A stretch of 64,000 nucleotides of DNA. Origin: Plectrocnemia conspersa. Taxonomy: Eukaryota; Arthropoda; Insecta; Trichoptera; Polycentropodidae. Below the pieces are notes generated by a model. The model made no database searches. It was given only the letters and a program-made list of their open reading frames with translations, and was not told the origin of the DNA. Position 1 is the stretch's first letter; every line of letters begins with the position of its first letter. The DNA is taken from positions 1 through 64,000 of the forward strand of contig VTFK01000352.1 in the NCBI GenBank assembly GCA_009617715.1, read 5' to 3'. Made by a program: the position numbers and the translations under genes. Positions 13,340 through 25,724 of the stretch are shown in pieces.

Positions 13340-13989
13340 ATCTTTTTTTATTATTATATTATTTATTTACAATCTGTCTATACATAAACAATTTTTTTTT
13401 CGATTATGATATTGACATGTAAAGAAAACATCTCTCCATATTTATTATTACAAAATCTAATTTATTTTATATAATATTATTTATTTATTTATACTTATTT
13501 ACTATTTTACATTATGTCTGTCAGGTATGTCAGATGATCTAATTCATTTAAGTCGTCTGGTGTCGTCATATGAATAAAAAATATATGTTAAAAGCAAATA
13601 CTTGAAGCAATATTAAAAATAATAATTAACATGGCTTAATAAAAAAATGTTTTAAGTAATTTTAACCTTAAATATTTATGCAAAATTTATATGTCAAAAT
13701 AAATTATAAGTCTATCAAATTATATAAATTTGAAAACATAGGGTTGCGTAAAAAAAACAATTTTTCGATTAATTCAGACGCAAACCTTTAAACATCCCAA
13801 AAGGAAAGAAACATGACTTAGTCCACTTTCATAAATATGGGCTCAATTATACTTGGACTTTTATGTTTTTATTTGCTTAGACCAGTGCATTACATAATTA
13901 ATTACAGTTTTAAATTTTGCTGTGTAGCATAAATATAAAAATATTATTAATAACCTAATTTATACGCGACAAAAAAATCATAATTCTGA
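13340..13989. other. A+T-rich intronic sequence, nothing recognised
   Basis: Simple A+T-rich DNA with TTTATTTATTTA-type runs. No coding signal or repeat partner was seen. Confidence 0.4.
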
Positions 13990-14510
13990 CCTTATAACGC
14001 AAACATAAAAAAATATTGCATAAATAGTGTTTGTTTATCGCAGAAATATTTAGCATTTTTGCGTGTGTTTCTCGGGAGTTTCAAAGCGTACGCTTCGCGT
14101 TTAGCATTTTCAACGCTGCACAAAAAGAAGCGTCTCAAATAAGCGGCACAAAGGAAAGTTTGAAGCTCGAAGCTCCAGCTATAGAGTGTACCTACACATA
14201 TACGTAATGGGGTTAACAAGGGACTCAAAGGGCGACTGAGGTAATAATTTCCATTCATGCCTTTGGACGTTATTTAAAATTTAGGTCCGTCAATAGCCTG
14301 CCTATAAGTCGGAGACTGTCGAAACCGGCCTTGGCCGACCAAGGGCCGCAAAGTGACCTACTGTGGCCGCAAAGTGCTCATTCATCATTCGGCTCAAAGT
14401 GTAGGAAAAAGGTAAGGGCGGATTTGAATGTGACCGAGGAAAAAATGACTTAATGTGATTTTATTCACGCTGCCCTAATGTGTGGGTGACACGTAGTTAC
14501 ATCATTTTAT
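13990..14510. other. G+C-richer island
   Basis: A block of higher G+C around 14040-14500 includes repeated CCGCAAAGTG motifs (twice near 14340-14380). The minus-strand open frame at 13992-14258 resembles no known protein. Possibly regulatory. Confidence 0.3.
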
Positions 14511-14767
14511 GCTTGCTGTCTCATTAATATTCTCATTTTAACCAGAATACTACCACATAAAATAATATAATAATTTTGCAGGATTTTAACCCTTAACATG
14601 CGGTCCAGTAACGCGTGTTTAAGATCTACAGATTTTTTTTAAATTGCTAATGACAATCAGGGCCGCCAAGAGTAAACCCAGGCCTTGGAAAAACCATAAA
14701 TCCGGGCCTCATGTCTAAAAAGGCTTTATATGTATAATTTCTAGAATATATAATAATAGGTGTAGAA

Positions 14768-15340
14768 TATATAATAATAGTCAACCTTTGCTATGTTACA
14801 AATTAATATAAAAATAAGCCAACGTTGCTACATGTTTTCTAAAATCATATTTTAATTAGGCAATCAAAACATTGACCTGATAATTAGTCGTGTTTTTTTT
14901 GCTGCTCAGTGTTGCCATATAGTGAATTTCCAGTTCAGGTCAAAAGTAATAAAATCATGCCATCGCATTTAAAGCTCAATTATCATGCGTTTATAATAAG
15001 ACAATATTTCGAATGAGAATCGAATAAAGCACACTAAACCGAATTTCGCCCAATAGTAGAGCGCAAAAAAACAATTATCACTTCTCAGAAGGCAAAAATT
15101 CACGTCAAAAGCAATAAAATCGTGTCGGCGCCGTCGCAGTGGGAACGCTCGGTAACGAGCGTTCCCACTGCGATGGCGATAATTGTTTTTTGCGCTCTCC
15201 TATTGACCAAAATTCGGTTTAAAAATACTTTGATCCGCCTTTTTATGTTAGAAGTGCATATTAAAATCGGTAAGGATAGATCATATTTTAAAACACAGTG
15301 TAATTTTGAAATGCATACAAACTATCTTTCTTGGTTTGCC
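14768..15340 (+). repeat. Foldback-type element, copy 1
   Basis: A member of a family built around a long palindrome. The core pairs 15127-15151 (GTCGCAGTGGGAACGCTCG) with 15156-15178 in a near-perfect hairpin. The left part (about 14775-15120) is the inverted counterpart of about 33720-34068. The right part (about 15215-15330) is the inverted counterpart of about 33490-33600. The right arm lacks the stretch with 'ATTTTATTGCTTTTGACGT' present in other copies, so this copy has an internal deletion. No coding capacity was seen. Confidence 0.75.
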
Positions 15341-16179
15341 TCGAATCGTTTGCTCGTTTGCTGATGTGACAAAATGTCACATATTTAAAACGCATGATTT
15401 GAGACGTTCTTTGTCAAATCACAGATGCGGATTTTGGTGTGCCAATTCACCCAACGAAACATGTTAACGCTTTGAAGTGGAACTGCGAGGTGAAACTTCA
15501 GAAAATCGTTAACATAGTGGTTTGTATGCAGAATAGACGCATTGTCTATCGTCATGTTTACGCACAAAATGTAGTTTTTATGGCTCAATGGTCAATAGGA
15601 CGGATGTTCTAGCAGGTAGTCTCGTAAATTCCTCCAACTATTACGCGATTGTTTATCAGGCTTTTAATCTGGTGAGTTATTTTTTTTTCATTATATTAGA
15701 AACGCTCGTATGAATGTCATTGGAGTTATTGGTGCAGCTGTTTGGACCACATCTATATATTATTTGTTTTTTCTATGACTTTTTTAAGCAGAACTATGAT
15801 TTTCTGATTTTTATAGTAACTATTAATATGGCAGAATAAGCTAGCTGTCAAATTTGACTTAAATTTATATAATAACCACAAATTAATTAGCGTTTCATAG
15901 TCACTAAAAAATATATTTAATATTTTTTAAATATATAAATTATAGCAGCCCTATACATTTGCAATTGTAAATGCATAGACAAAATAACATGTAGGATGCG
16001 CCTTACCACTCAAAATTGCGTGACTTACTACCTACACTATTCCGTCAACTTTGAAAGTAACTTCGACCCGAGATTTATTATATATTAATTAATATTTTAA
16101 CAGTATTAAAAAAACAAATTTATTTTTTACAATATTTTTGTAAATGTAAATTTAAACTTTACTTAAAATTCATTCATTT
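15341..16179. other. A+T-rich intronic sequence
   Basis: Nothing recognisable. The minus-strand open frame at 15385-15588 has no familiar motifs. Confidence 0.4.
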
Positions 16180-16310
16180 AATATTATAATTAAACATAAT
16201 TCATATTATTTCTCTAATATCAATCGATTAATACAAATTATGTTGACTTAGATTTTCCTAATCTCACGGATGAATATCGTAATGATTAACTAAAATCAAA
16301 GTCGTACATA
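16180..16310 (+). repeat. SINE-like repeat (family B), partial
   Basis: The segment GACTTAGATTTTCCTAATC followed by TCACGGATGAATATCGTAATG and AACTAAAATCAA aligns with about 20870-20940, which has TTTACCTAAATTTTCCTAGTC, then CACAGATAAATATTGATATG and AATTAAAATCAA. The two are diverged copies of one short interspersed repeat. Confidence 0.55.
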
Positions 16311-17092
16311 TTAGATATTGAAAAGTTTTTAATAAATGTCTGCTTTAACTAATTGAGAATGTATTATATATTAAAATTAAAATTAAAAATGAACAAAAAT
16401 AATCCAATCATGCAGTTTATAAAATCAGTTATATTCATTCATTAGAACTAAATTCATCTGATCTTTGTGGTCAGAGTTAATTAAATTTAATTTAATTTTA
16501 AAACACACTTTAACATAAATATAATATATTGATTAGCACAACTTTAAAATTGTACATTGTAAGCAACTCAATTTAATGATAATTAATAATTATGCATGAT
16601 TTTGCCATAGAGATACGATAATTTACATATAAAATTATATAATTTTAGCTGTCGTTTGTTTTCCTTATTAGTACTGTTTTTATTCGTCAATTTCACAATT
16701 AAAAATACAGATTTTAAACACTTTTTCAGACAAAATATTTAAAAAATAACTTTATTACATTTATATTAATATGATTATTAAATACATATTTTTTTTAGTC
16801 TGAATTAAAATTTTCGTTTTTCATAAATTATAAAACGACGCTTTTTTTAATAAAAATATTGACAAAACTTTTTTTTTATATTTTAAATATTGATCCTTTA
16901 ATTTATTTTTGCAATGGCTTCGATTTATTTTTTACGTTATATTTTTTTTTTTACAGTTAAATAGATATTTAAAAGCTTCATTTCTCGTGATGAAGTAACG
17001 CAGTGCATTGAAAACAGTTTCTTTAAAATTTAAATTCCAGATAGAATATAATATACAAATTTCATGCTGTTAGAAACCATTTTGAAAAAAAT
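16311..17092. other. A+T-rich intronic sequence, nothing recognised
   Basis: Very A+T-rich, dominated by homopolymer and ATTTA-type runs. No gene or repeat partner was seen. Confidence 0.4.
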
Positions 17093-18260
17093 TTTATATA
17101 TTTTTTTTATACGAAACGTTAAGGGGGTGCATGGTAGTTCTATACGATACTAACAATTTTATTTTTAATCTTTAAAACCAAGCAGTTAAGAGCGTTAACT
17201 CTTCTGAAAGTCTCAAAATGGCTAGTATGGGGGTCCGATCGAACTGATACATCGCTTGTTTTGAAGCAAAAAACTATTTTTTTTATATTTTATTCGGATG
17301 TAGTTTAGGCTTCTAAACGTTTTATATTTAGCAAACTTTTTGTTAAAATTTAAACTTACTGAGTTATGAGTGATTGAATTTTAATACTTGTCGCCATTTT
17401 GCAAAAAATTGACAAAATGGATTTAGCTAACAAACATACACAGGATGCTTAAGAATTCTATACTGTCACAAAAATTGAAATTCAAATATGTATAAATAAG
17501 CTCACACTGACCTTAACTATATTGAAAATCTTATGAGCGTATGTATGGTGGGTCGATCGACTCATAACACTAAACGTGTTTTGAAAAAAAAATACTTATT
17601 TTTTTTAATTTTGAATAATTTTGAACGGTATCGTAAGTATATTCAAAAGCTCTATTTCGTATCAAAAATTCAAGTATATATCATTAATAGGAACCAAATA
17701 CGAGCGTTAACTATATGCCGAGTAGCATAAAAGCTCGTTCGGGGGCCCGGTCAATATACCGTAAGACTCGTGTTTTATTAAAAAAAAATTGTTTTTAAAT
17801 GAAAATTAAGTTTCTTAACACTTTTTGCATACGACATTTTTCAGTAGCATTTCATTTTGCAAAGTTATGACACTTTAAATTTTTACATTGGCCGCCATTT
17901 TCAAAAAAAAATTTATATATTTTTTTCATACGAAACGTATAGGGGGTGCACGGTAGTTCTTTACGATACTAAAAATTTAATTTTTAATTTTTAAAACCAA
18001 GCAGTTAAGAGCGTTAACTCTTCTGAAAGTCCCAAAATGGCCAGTATGGGGTCCGATCGAACTGATACATCGCTTGTTTTGAAGCAAAAAACTATTTTTT
18101 TTATATTTTATTTGGATGTAGTTTAGGCTACTAAACGTTTCATTTATAGCGATTTTTTTGTTAAAATATAAACCTACTGAGTTATGAGTGTTTGAATTTT
18201 TATACTTGTCACCATTTTGCAAAAAATTGACACATTGGATTTTGCTAACAAACATACACA
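17093..18260 (+). repeat. Degenerate tandem repeat with a duplicated unit of about 345 bp
   Basis: The unit at 17093-17442 recurs with high similarity at 17916-18260. Both contain ACGAAACG, GGGGGTGCAYGGTAGTTCT, AAGCAGTTAAGAGCGTTAAC, GGTCCGATCGAACTGATAC and ATCGCTTGTTTTGAAGC, and both end near AACAAACATACACAG. The interval 17443-17915 is not unrelated. It holds two more diverged units with the same order of landmarks: a TTAACT motif near 17510 and 17705, a GGTCGATCGA or GGCCCGGTCAA motif, then CGTGTTTT and an A+T-rich tract. The whole block is a four-unit array of unequal age with no coding capacity. Confidence 0.75.
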
Positions 18261-18889
18261 GTTTTTTTCTATCTAACCCGATTTTTTATTTATCTATCTA
18301 ATGAATTTTATTCATGTATTTAGTAATCACATTTTATTTAAACTGCTTTGGATATAAAATTACAAAAGAACTAAAAATTAAAAAAAGGCACGCTTGCTAT
18401 AATTTTCTTTTAAACTAAAACTATTTTGTACGCGATGTAAAATTCTGGCTTTAAAAAAATACCTTGCTTCCGATACTTATTCTTTCTTTCACATATTAAA
18501 TATATGCGATATTTTTTTTAGTTACGGAGATTCTTAATATATTCTTTCTTCATTGAATAAATGCTTTACTTGAGATTTATATATTTTATTATTCAATCTA
18601 AAATTTGAATTAATATAATTATTAAATCGTTGAATAATAAGTCCTACTCCCTTGTTTAATTAAAAAACATACGGTTTTATGAGCTTATTATATGATGTGC
18701 TTCGCACTGGTGATTCAGTTCGTCTGCTCGTCATATTATATGCATTGCGTGAAAAGGGTTAAATATTTCAGATATGAAATTAAATTTTAAATTCACTTTA
18801 TATATTTAAGCGTTATAATTAAAACATAATATGCAATTTCAAGAAGCATATGATGAGAAATTTCGCGTTAATATCTTTTATAAATCGTT
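18261..18889. other. A+T-rich intronic sequence, nothing recognised
   Basis: No gene, repeat partner or structured element seen. Confidence 0.4.
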
Positions 18890-20260
18890 TATTAGCACCG
18901 ATAAAACCGCAGTTATTCCTCCTTACCCGAACTAATTGAAAAAATAAAACCAAGGAAGAGATATCGCAATTGAAAGTTATTACGACTCGAATCGCTTTTC
19001 AAATATAGGTAACCGCTTTTATCGGCGTCGGTGGTATGTATAAAACGAGAGGTGCAATTCCGACTCGGGTTGGATGGGATTTTATCTACAGTCCTGTGCA
19101 CTTCATCTTTATGTGGTTCCATTTCGCTTCATGGCCCTCTAGACATTTTTAATCCGGGGAATCAAACAATCGGTTCGGCGTTAGACAGGCTCAAGTCGAG
19201 GATTTATCGAGAGGGAATCCTGGAAACCGGGAAATCGACGAAATCCACTAATGGGATTACTGATAGACTCTTCTTGCTCCTCTTCTTTTCCTTTCGAATT
19301 TTCTTTACTTTCGTTTCGTGGCGGACGAAATTGAGGCGGTCGAGAGCACTCGATTGTCGGTTTTTGTTACCGAGCATACGAACAAAAACGTTAATGGAGA
19401 ATGATCAATGCGACTTGCGTAATTGTGAGTAATCTTCGCTGATTCTAATTCTCTGGGAAATTGAAAAAAAAAAAACAATCTCACAGATATATTTTTTAAG
19501 CACTATAACTTCGAAGCGTCGTGTAACAGTATCTATGATTAAACTACATGTTATGAATAAAAATAAAATATAATAATTTTTCCACCACAGTATTATTACA
19601 TTATTTGTATTTTAGAGTACATATATATATATTTAGAAATCTCTTCATTTCTCTGTCAAACAAAGAAAGCAAAAATTCTTTAACAGAAACCCCAAACATC
19701 AGATCAATCGATTGAGTAGTAGAAAGCCACATATGGAATGTCGAGAGAGCATATCGGTGACTCCGCGACGCGGAAAAGATTCTTTGTGCTGCCAAAATTG
19801 GCTTTTCCAATCTGCATATCTGATTCGTTGCCGAATTAATCTGGCTTCGGAATAAATAAATAATAGCGAGGCAACAAACCGGGCAACGAGTCGAGCGTGA
19901 AGTGTTGTCTGATATTTATTACGCCCCATTAGCCTTCGTCTACCTCTTTCTCTCCGACCAACCAACCCCATTACGAGCCGCTTCAATCAAACAACCCCTG
20001 GAAAGACGAAGGGGATGCGCCGAGATTCGAACGATTTTATGGGGTATTGCATTAATGTGCGAGGCGGCGAAAATCAGTTCCCTTTGTAAAGGTAAGAAAT
20101 CGATGAGCGCATAACAATCGAAACCGAGGGTTATAACGACTTTGTGTATTATGGTAGATACCGGAAAGAAATCCTCTTTTGAATCGAGAGTACTTGTTAA
20201 GAGTATTATGGAAAATGTATAGTATAATCCACCGATTGGAATATCACGTTCAGGAAACTA
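18890..20260. other. Large G+C-richer island with a 133-codon open frame
   Basis: Two blocks, about 18890-19430 and 19690-20230, have a base composition unlike the flanks. The first contains a + strand open frame at 19031-19432. Its translation (MVCIKREVQFRLGLDG...) shows no domain I recognise and is low-complexity in its Phe-rich middle (LFLLLFFSFRIFFTF). Several short frames overlap on both strands, which usually reflects composition and not coding. This could be conserved non-coding DNA, an unknown exon, or an old insertion. I favour non-coding. Confidence 0.3.
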
Positions 20261-20589
20261 ATCCGAAACAGCGCCATTGTTGATTAAAAACGAATACAAG
20301 ATTATATGTATCATACGTATATTTTATTTGTATAAAAACATACCAAAATAATAATAAAGCATGAATAAAAAACAGTCGCTGGAAAGCTGAGCTGAAATAA
20401 AATATTCGGTATCATTTATACTCCATGATCAAAATCCCTTTTCATAGAATATGAAAATTTATTTGTAGTGTGTAATACATAGTTTTGAATTAAGCCTACA
20501 GATTTTGTAGAAGATCAATTGGGTAACTGCTTTAACTGGACTATATCAAAATCTGCTATTTTTATAAGGGTCGTTTCGGTTCTTCTTTT

Positions 20590-20700
20590 GTTATTATAAG
20601 TCAGAAGTGAAGTGGTGATACTAGATGAAATGACGAAAGTATGTTCGTAACTGAAGTATAGACAGAATGGCAATGTTCTGGCTCATATAATTACATAGTT
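20590..20700 (+). repeat. Isolated monomer related to the 46.1-46.8 kb tandem tract
   Basis: The segment GAAGTGAAGTGGTGATAC followed by CTGAAGTATAGACAGAATGG and CAATGTTCTGG resembles units of the array at 46130-46830, which have AAAGCGAAGTGGTGATTAAAG, then a CAGTATGGCAGTGTTTTGG-like block. Confidence 0.45.
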
Positions 20701-20759
20701 TTGGGTAGTAATTATTTATTTTTTACATTTTTTTAATACTGCCCTCAAACTACTACTTA

Positions 20760-20945
20760 TTTGATTAACCAGCACAATAACCAAGTAGTGTAAGTCTCTG
20801 ACTAATAACCTGGTGTCTGGGAGATTGGAATAAGTGAATACAATATTATTTTAATTCCGATTGATCATCCCAGATTAGATTTACCTAAATTTTCCTAGTC
20901 ACACAGATAAATATTGATATGATTAATTAAAATCAAGCTAAATCT
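20760..20945 (+). repeat. SINE-like repeat (family B)
   Basis: Begins with a tRNA-like region (GTCTCTGACTAATAACCTGG, then GTGTCTGGGAGATTGG) and continues into TTCCGATTGATCATCCCAG and the body shared with 16180-16310. It abuts the family A SINE that starts at about 20950, so one probably inserted beside the other. Confidence 0.5.
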
Positions 20946-20949
20946 TATA

Positions 20950-21283
20950 TAAGGACGGAATAGCGTATTCCGTAACGTCTCAGACTAGTAACTCTGAGGT
21001 TGCGGGTTCGAGCCCCGGCAGCGGCACTCGAATTTTTATTTATAAAAATGCGCCATTAATAAAAAAAACGGCCCTAGCTGCAGTGACATCTATTGATTAA
21101 AAATTGTATGGTACATAATAATTTATAATTAACAATATAGATGTCACCGATTCCTGGACTTATTTGTAGGTATTCCTCATGTCTGATTGACTTACTGAGC
21201 TGGTACAGATTTGCCCGTTGTAATACATTGGTCTTACTCCTGTCAGGCTACAACGGAAGTTTAATATAAATAAATAAATAAAT
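20950..21283 (+). repeat. tRNA-derived SINE (family A) with LINE-like tail hairpin
   Basis: The head has a tRNA-like anticodon arm (CTCAGA...TCTGAG) and a strong pol III B box, GCGGGTTCGAGCCCCGG. The body is shared with the minus-strand copy at 7205-7500. The tail contains a perfect 8-bp stem, CCGTTGTA (21215-21222) with TACAACGG (21249-21256), around a loop with ACATTGG and CCTGTCAGG. It ends in a TAAATAAATAAATAAA tract. The Jockey-like LINE in this window ends with the same architecture: a CCATCGTGG/CCACGATGG stem, GCATTGG and CCTGTTAGG in the loop, then AATAAATAAA. The SINE probably borrows the LINE's enzyme. It has no protein-coding capacity. Confidence 0.8.
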
Positions 21284-22199
21284 TTTATGTAATAAAAACT
21301 TCCTTTATTCATAGATAATATTTTATAATAATTAAATATTTTTCAAATACTTTTTCAGAAACATAACATTTATTTATAAAATAGTTATTTTAAAGTAAAC
21401 CCAAAAACCAATTTATGAAAAAAACATTTTAACGATATATTTGGCTTTTATAAAATCTTTTTTACTTGCTAGTTTTATGTATTATATTTTTTTTATGCAA
21501 TGTTTTTGCGCTTTAATTTCAAATATTAAGTCTAATGTAAAATATAACTATTTTGTGATAAATATGTAGGTCATCTCGAAGACCAGGCTAACTGATTAAG
21601 CGGTCGAAGTAAAGCTCCTGCTTCCTTGAAATTTTGTGTTTAAAATAAATTTATTTAGTACAATCGTATTTTATTTTATATCCTAAAAATTCTAAATTTT
21701 CTTCAAGTTCTTAATTTTGGCCAATAAATTTACTTAGGGGAAGAAACAGACTATTTGTTATTGTCTAATAAAAATCTTATTAGACTAACTTACATACCAG
21801 TGATTTTGAAATCTGTGATTCTGATTTCTGAAATCTGTCATTCTGTGGAATGTGAACCATATAATACTTTTTGTCTTATATTAAACTTGTTCTGTAAGAT
21901 ATGCACTTACTCTCAGATTTGCTTACAGTCTTTTAAAACTGTTAATGGATACCGTTCAATGTATATCCGCTCAGATACACCGAAGGAAAAAAATTGTGAC
22001 ACTCAGTTTATAGTAAGTCTTTGCGACTTATTTTATCACAACTTTTACAAAAGGTTTCAAAAAAAATTATTAAAAGTTTGGTTTTTTGTCACTTTTAATG
22101 TGAAATAATTATAAAAATACGTTTATTTAGAAGTATGTAATTTTAAATAATCAACTATGAGCTATGTAATTCCAAATAATAAATTATTATAAATCTGAC
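21284..22199. other. A+T-rich intronic sequence
   Basis: No gene seen. The open frame at 21755-22108 (117 codons) has no recognisable domain. A tRNA-like look around 21570-21650 lacks a B box. Confidence 0.35.
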
Positions 22200-22250
22200 C
22201 ATCATATTAGGTTGCCCCAATGCGTCATAATGAGCTAAAAGATGAAAATA
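22195..22250 (-). mobile_element. LINE 3' end remnant
   Basis: On the minus strand it reads GACGCATTGGGGCAACCTAATATGATGGTC, here described in parts: CGCATTGGGG, then AACCT, then GATGGTC. These are the landmarks of the terminal hairpin of the Jockey-like LINE at 58093-58136. The left stem arm is decayed. This is a very short 5'-truncated copy. Confidence 0.6.
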
Positions 22251-22784
22251 TTTATTTATATTTAGCTCATAATTTTACATATAAATCAGATTAATTTAAT
22301 AAAAGAGCAAAAGGTAAAAAACATATTAATTAGAACTAAACGTAGTTTTAAATATAAAAATTAAAATTTTTATGAAAGATATAAAAACTTCAATTTTAAC
22401 CAAAAATACAAAACTACAGCTTAATTATTTTGTATTGCTTATAATTAAATGGTAGCTAAAAAAATTTTTAAAAACACAAATAAATATCAAATACCAAATT
22501 TTATAGGTGAAATAGTTTTTAATGATAAATAATAATAATATAATAAATTTTATATATTTTATAATAAAATAATACACTAACTTTTAATGGATTTAAAATT
22601 ACTTTTAAATTTATATACTGCTAATTTTACTTATTTTTTGGTATAACATATCTGTATTTTTATAAACTAAAACAATATTTAGCAGTTCACAAATATTTAA
22701 GATAAGGGTAATCAATTTTAATATATATATAAAAAAAAGTAAATAGAACAAACCTGAATTTTGATTAATAGTAAAGGAAAAATA
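22251..22784. other. A+T-rich intronic sequence, nothing recognised
   Basis: Extremely A+T-rich with no landmarks. Confidence 0.4.
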
Positions 22785-22975
22785 ACAATATCACTTCTCA
22801 GAAGTCAAAACTTCACGTCAAAATCAATAAATTGTGCAGTCGCCGTCGCAGTGGGAATGCTCGTTGCCGATCGTTCCCACTACGACGTTGCCAGGCACTA
22901 TTTTATTGCTTTTAAAGCAAATTTTTAACTTCTGATAAGTAATAATTATTATTTTTCCCTCTTCCATTAATCAAA
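22785..22975. repeat. Foldback-type element, copy 2
   Basis: Palindromic member of the foldback family. CACTTCTCAGAAGTCAAAAC and GCCGTCGCAGTGGGAATGCTC on the left pair with GATCGTTCCCACTACGACG and CTTCTGATAAGTAATAATTA on the right. Diverged and without coding capacity. Confidence 0.7.
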
Positions 22976-23559
22976 TTTTTTTTAGCATATTTATAAATTG
23001 TCAGCTTTAAAACTCAATTTCATACACTTACTTATTTATGAAATTTCATCACTTACAAATTATGTTTATGCTTAATTTATTCTAACGATTTTGTTTATAT
23101 TTTTAAAATAACTAAAATTATATTTAATTCATATTCAAGACTCAAAACTCAAATAAGTTTAAAATGTACTTAATTCAATTACATGTAAAGCTAATACCTT
23201 TGATTTAAAATATATTATTAAAATTCTATGTATATATAATGAATCTTAATTATTTTTATATTCATATATTTAAACAAAAATAAAAAAAAAATAAAAAAAA
23301 AACTTTTTTTTTTTTTAAAAAAACTACAAAGCTAAATTTTACGTTTAATTAACTTCTTCTGTGAGAAAATTTATATTAAACTTTACACACAAAGAAATGA
23401 CAATTTTATTAATAGTGCATTTTTTTTATTTTAAATTTGAATTTTTTTTTTTTAGTTACATACTATGAAATTAAATTTTTTTTTTTTATAAAATGTAATT
23501 TGTATGATATATTCAAAAAATACAATTAAAAGTAAAAATTACATCAAAAACTACTTTTA
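22976..23559. other. A+T-rich intronic sequence, nothing recognised
   Basis: Dominated by A/T homopolymer runs (for example around 23280-23330). No gene. Confidence 0.4.
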
Positions 23560-24420
23560 TTGCTTGCGTCCCATAATGAGGTGTGACGATTGGCAAAGTT
23601 GAGCCAATCGACAATACCTGCAAAAGACCAGCAACATCAACGTATCTGCCAATATTCACTACAATATTACATGAACGTGCTTCTGAAGGCACATGACAAT
23701 AACAAACCCCGGAGCTGCGTGTAATTCCTATCCATGCCATTATGATATGACGTCAGTGGGTGCGTAGGAACCCGGCTAATGTTTCCGCCGCCCGGGGCGT
23801 AGTGCTTCGAAACGAATAGTTCGGCAAAAGCGTAATGTATACAGCAGAAACGATACGCGACACGTAACGCACGAGGGAACGTGACGCGAATGTGACAATC
23901 GTTACGCCAAAGTGTCATTAGAAATATTGGGCTAACGACTGTTGGGTTTGGCTAAGTGAGAAAAGTTTTGAAGTGCGAGTGCTAAACACGCTCGTCTACA
24001 GAACACTTTAAAATTGCGGATGGGAGCGCTTAACCTTTTGTACTTTTGGTGGTTGAAAAGAGAGATGCGTATTTTATTCGGTTTTCATGTTAGCAGGATT
24101 TAGGAGGCCAGCGACACGGTTTTCGTTCGCGTCATTTGAGCATCTTGAATACACTGACTTATAGGTACACAAAACCGCTATAAAAGCATGATTAATTTAT
24201 TAATTTTAATACTTTAAATTAAATAATACAAAGAGTGTTATTCTAAAGGCGCCTTCTTTAACTTTTCCAAGCCACAATCGCACTTGAGTCTTCCCTCGCT
24301 AAGAATTAATTAGTTCGATGGTCTTCGAGTGTGCAGGAGCGGCGCTTTGAACTGCGAATTGTTGTTTCATACCTGAAGTGTTCTTGAAATGTTATTTCAT
24401 TAAAGCAACCAACGGTTACA
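23560..24420. other. G+C-richer island
   Basis: A long block of higher G+C with frequent CG dinucleotides, strongest at 23690-24010. Two overlapping minus-strand open frames (23513-23918) have no recognisable domain. Candidate regulatory or otherwise constrained DNA. Confidence 0.3.
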
Positions 24421-25724
24421 ATTTTACAAATTAAAAACGAACTATAAGTTTCCAGACAAACAGAAGTGGCTGCCGTTATTTAGCTTGCCATAAATCGATC
24501 ATTTCAAGGGTGAAATAATTATTTCGACCCTCAATATAAAGATCTCAAAAGGACATTTATCAACTAAAAGCATCTAAATCGTAATAGTAATCTAGTGGCA
24601 TAGTTTTGCTGACAAAGGGTCCTTAAATCAATCCACAAAGGAATTTATTGACAAATTATGTAAAGCTTGGCTTTAACACAGATTATAGAATCGTAGTATA
24701 ATTAAGTGTTGAGACAATATTTTTGCAATCCATCGTGATAGTCTTAGAAATAAAAAGGTTATGAAATCAAAATATGTGTAATACGGTCTGTTCAACAATA
24801 AAATTAATCTCTACATTTTTAAAGTATAATATAATACAAGAAAATAATTTAAGATTGCGCCTTATTATATTTTATTTTGACTGATTTGTCATATAAAATT
24901 ACACGCTAAATGTATTTTTAGCTATATTTTATTTTTGTGGTATGTCTTAAAAAAAGGCTTATCTTCTCAATTAATCTCTCTTACTGTGAAAAATAATTTA
25001 AAATATATTTTTATTGCATCTCAATAGTAATTGTATAATATTTTAATTTAGCAAGTGCTGTACGTGTGTAATTATTATATAATATCAGCAGTACAGCAAT
25101 ATTTTCCACAATAGAAATAAAATTCATAGATTAATATTTTAATATCTTAAGGCAATGTATAAAATTATACACTGCCTTTACTCATAATATTATCAATAAT
25201 CGACACCTTTCTGGCAAAATATTCAATATATGCTTTCATTTCAATATATGTATTATATATTGCAATCTACATTTTGAGCTCAGCAAAATCTATGCTTTTT
25301 GAACTATAGTTTATAGTTATAAAATAATAAATTATAAAAAGTAAAAGTTTGATACTAATATAGTTTATTTGCTTTTATTACATGATTTTGTCGGATTTAA
25401 TCGGCAGATATAGAAACGGTCAAAACGCTTTTAGTTATATTGAATAAATAATAAATTAGTCAGTTGTTGTTGTTTAAATAAGACACCGCCGTGAGAACAT
25501 TTTTTGCATAGTAAATGAAAGTACCAACTATAAATCAAACATGTGTATTCGAAAATGTCCCAAATGGATGTTTGTAATTTTATTTTAGAACCATATGTAT
25601 AAAAAAACTACATACCACATTTTAATAATTAACCGTTCTACCGAAAGATGTGAAAAACAAAATTTTTCATGGAGGAGACCATACACAAACGCCGACAACA
25701 AACTACCACTTCTTCAGAGACTTT
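24421..25724. other. A+T-rich intronic sequence with one hairpin
   Basis: No gene seen. At about 25149-25178 there is a near-perfect palindrome (AAGGCAATGTATAA against its complement ending CACTGCCTT) that would fold into a stem of about 14 bp. Otherwise featureless. Confidence 0.4.

Noticed and set aside
20950..21025. Functional tRNA gene (good B box)
   Set aside because: No paired acceptor stem or complete cloverleaf. The element continues into a SINE body and TAAA tail.
21570..21650. tRNA-derived SINE head
   Set aside because: Only a loose resemblance. No B box and no repeat partner in the window.
23513..23918. Minus-strand frames in the G+C-rich island as coding
   Set aside because: No recognisable domain, and the frames overlap each other. 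Composition explains the lack of stops.
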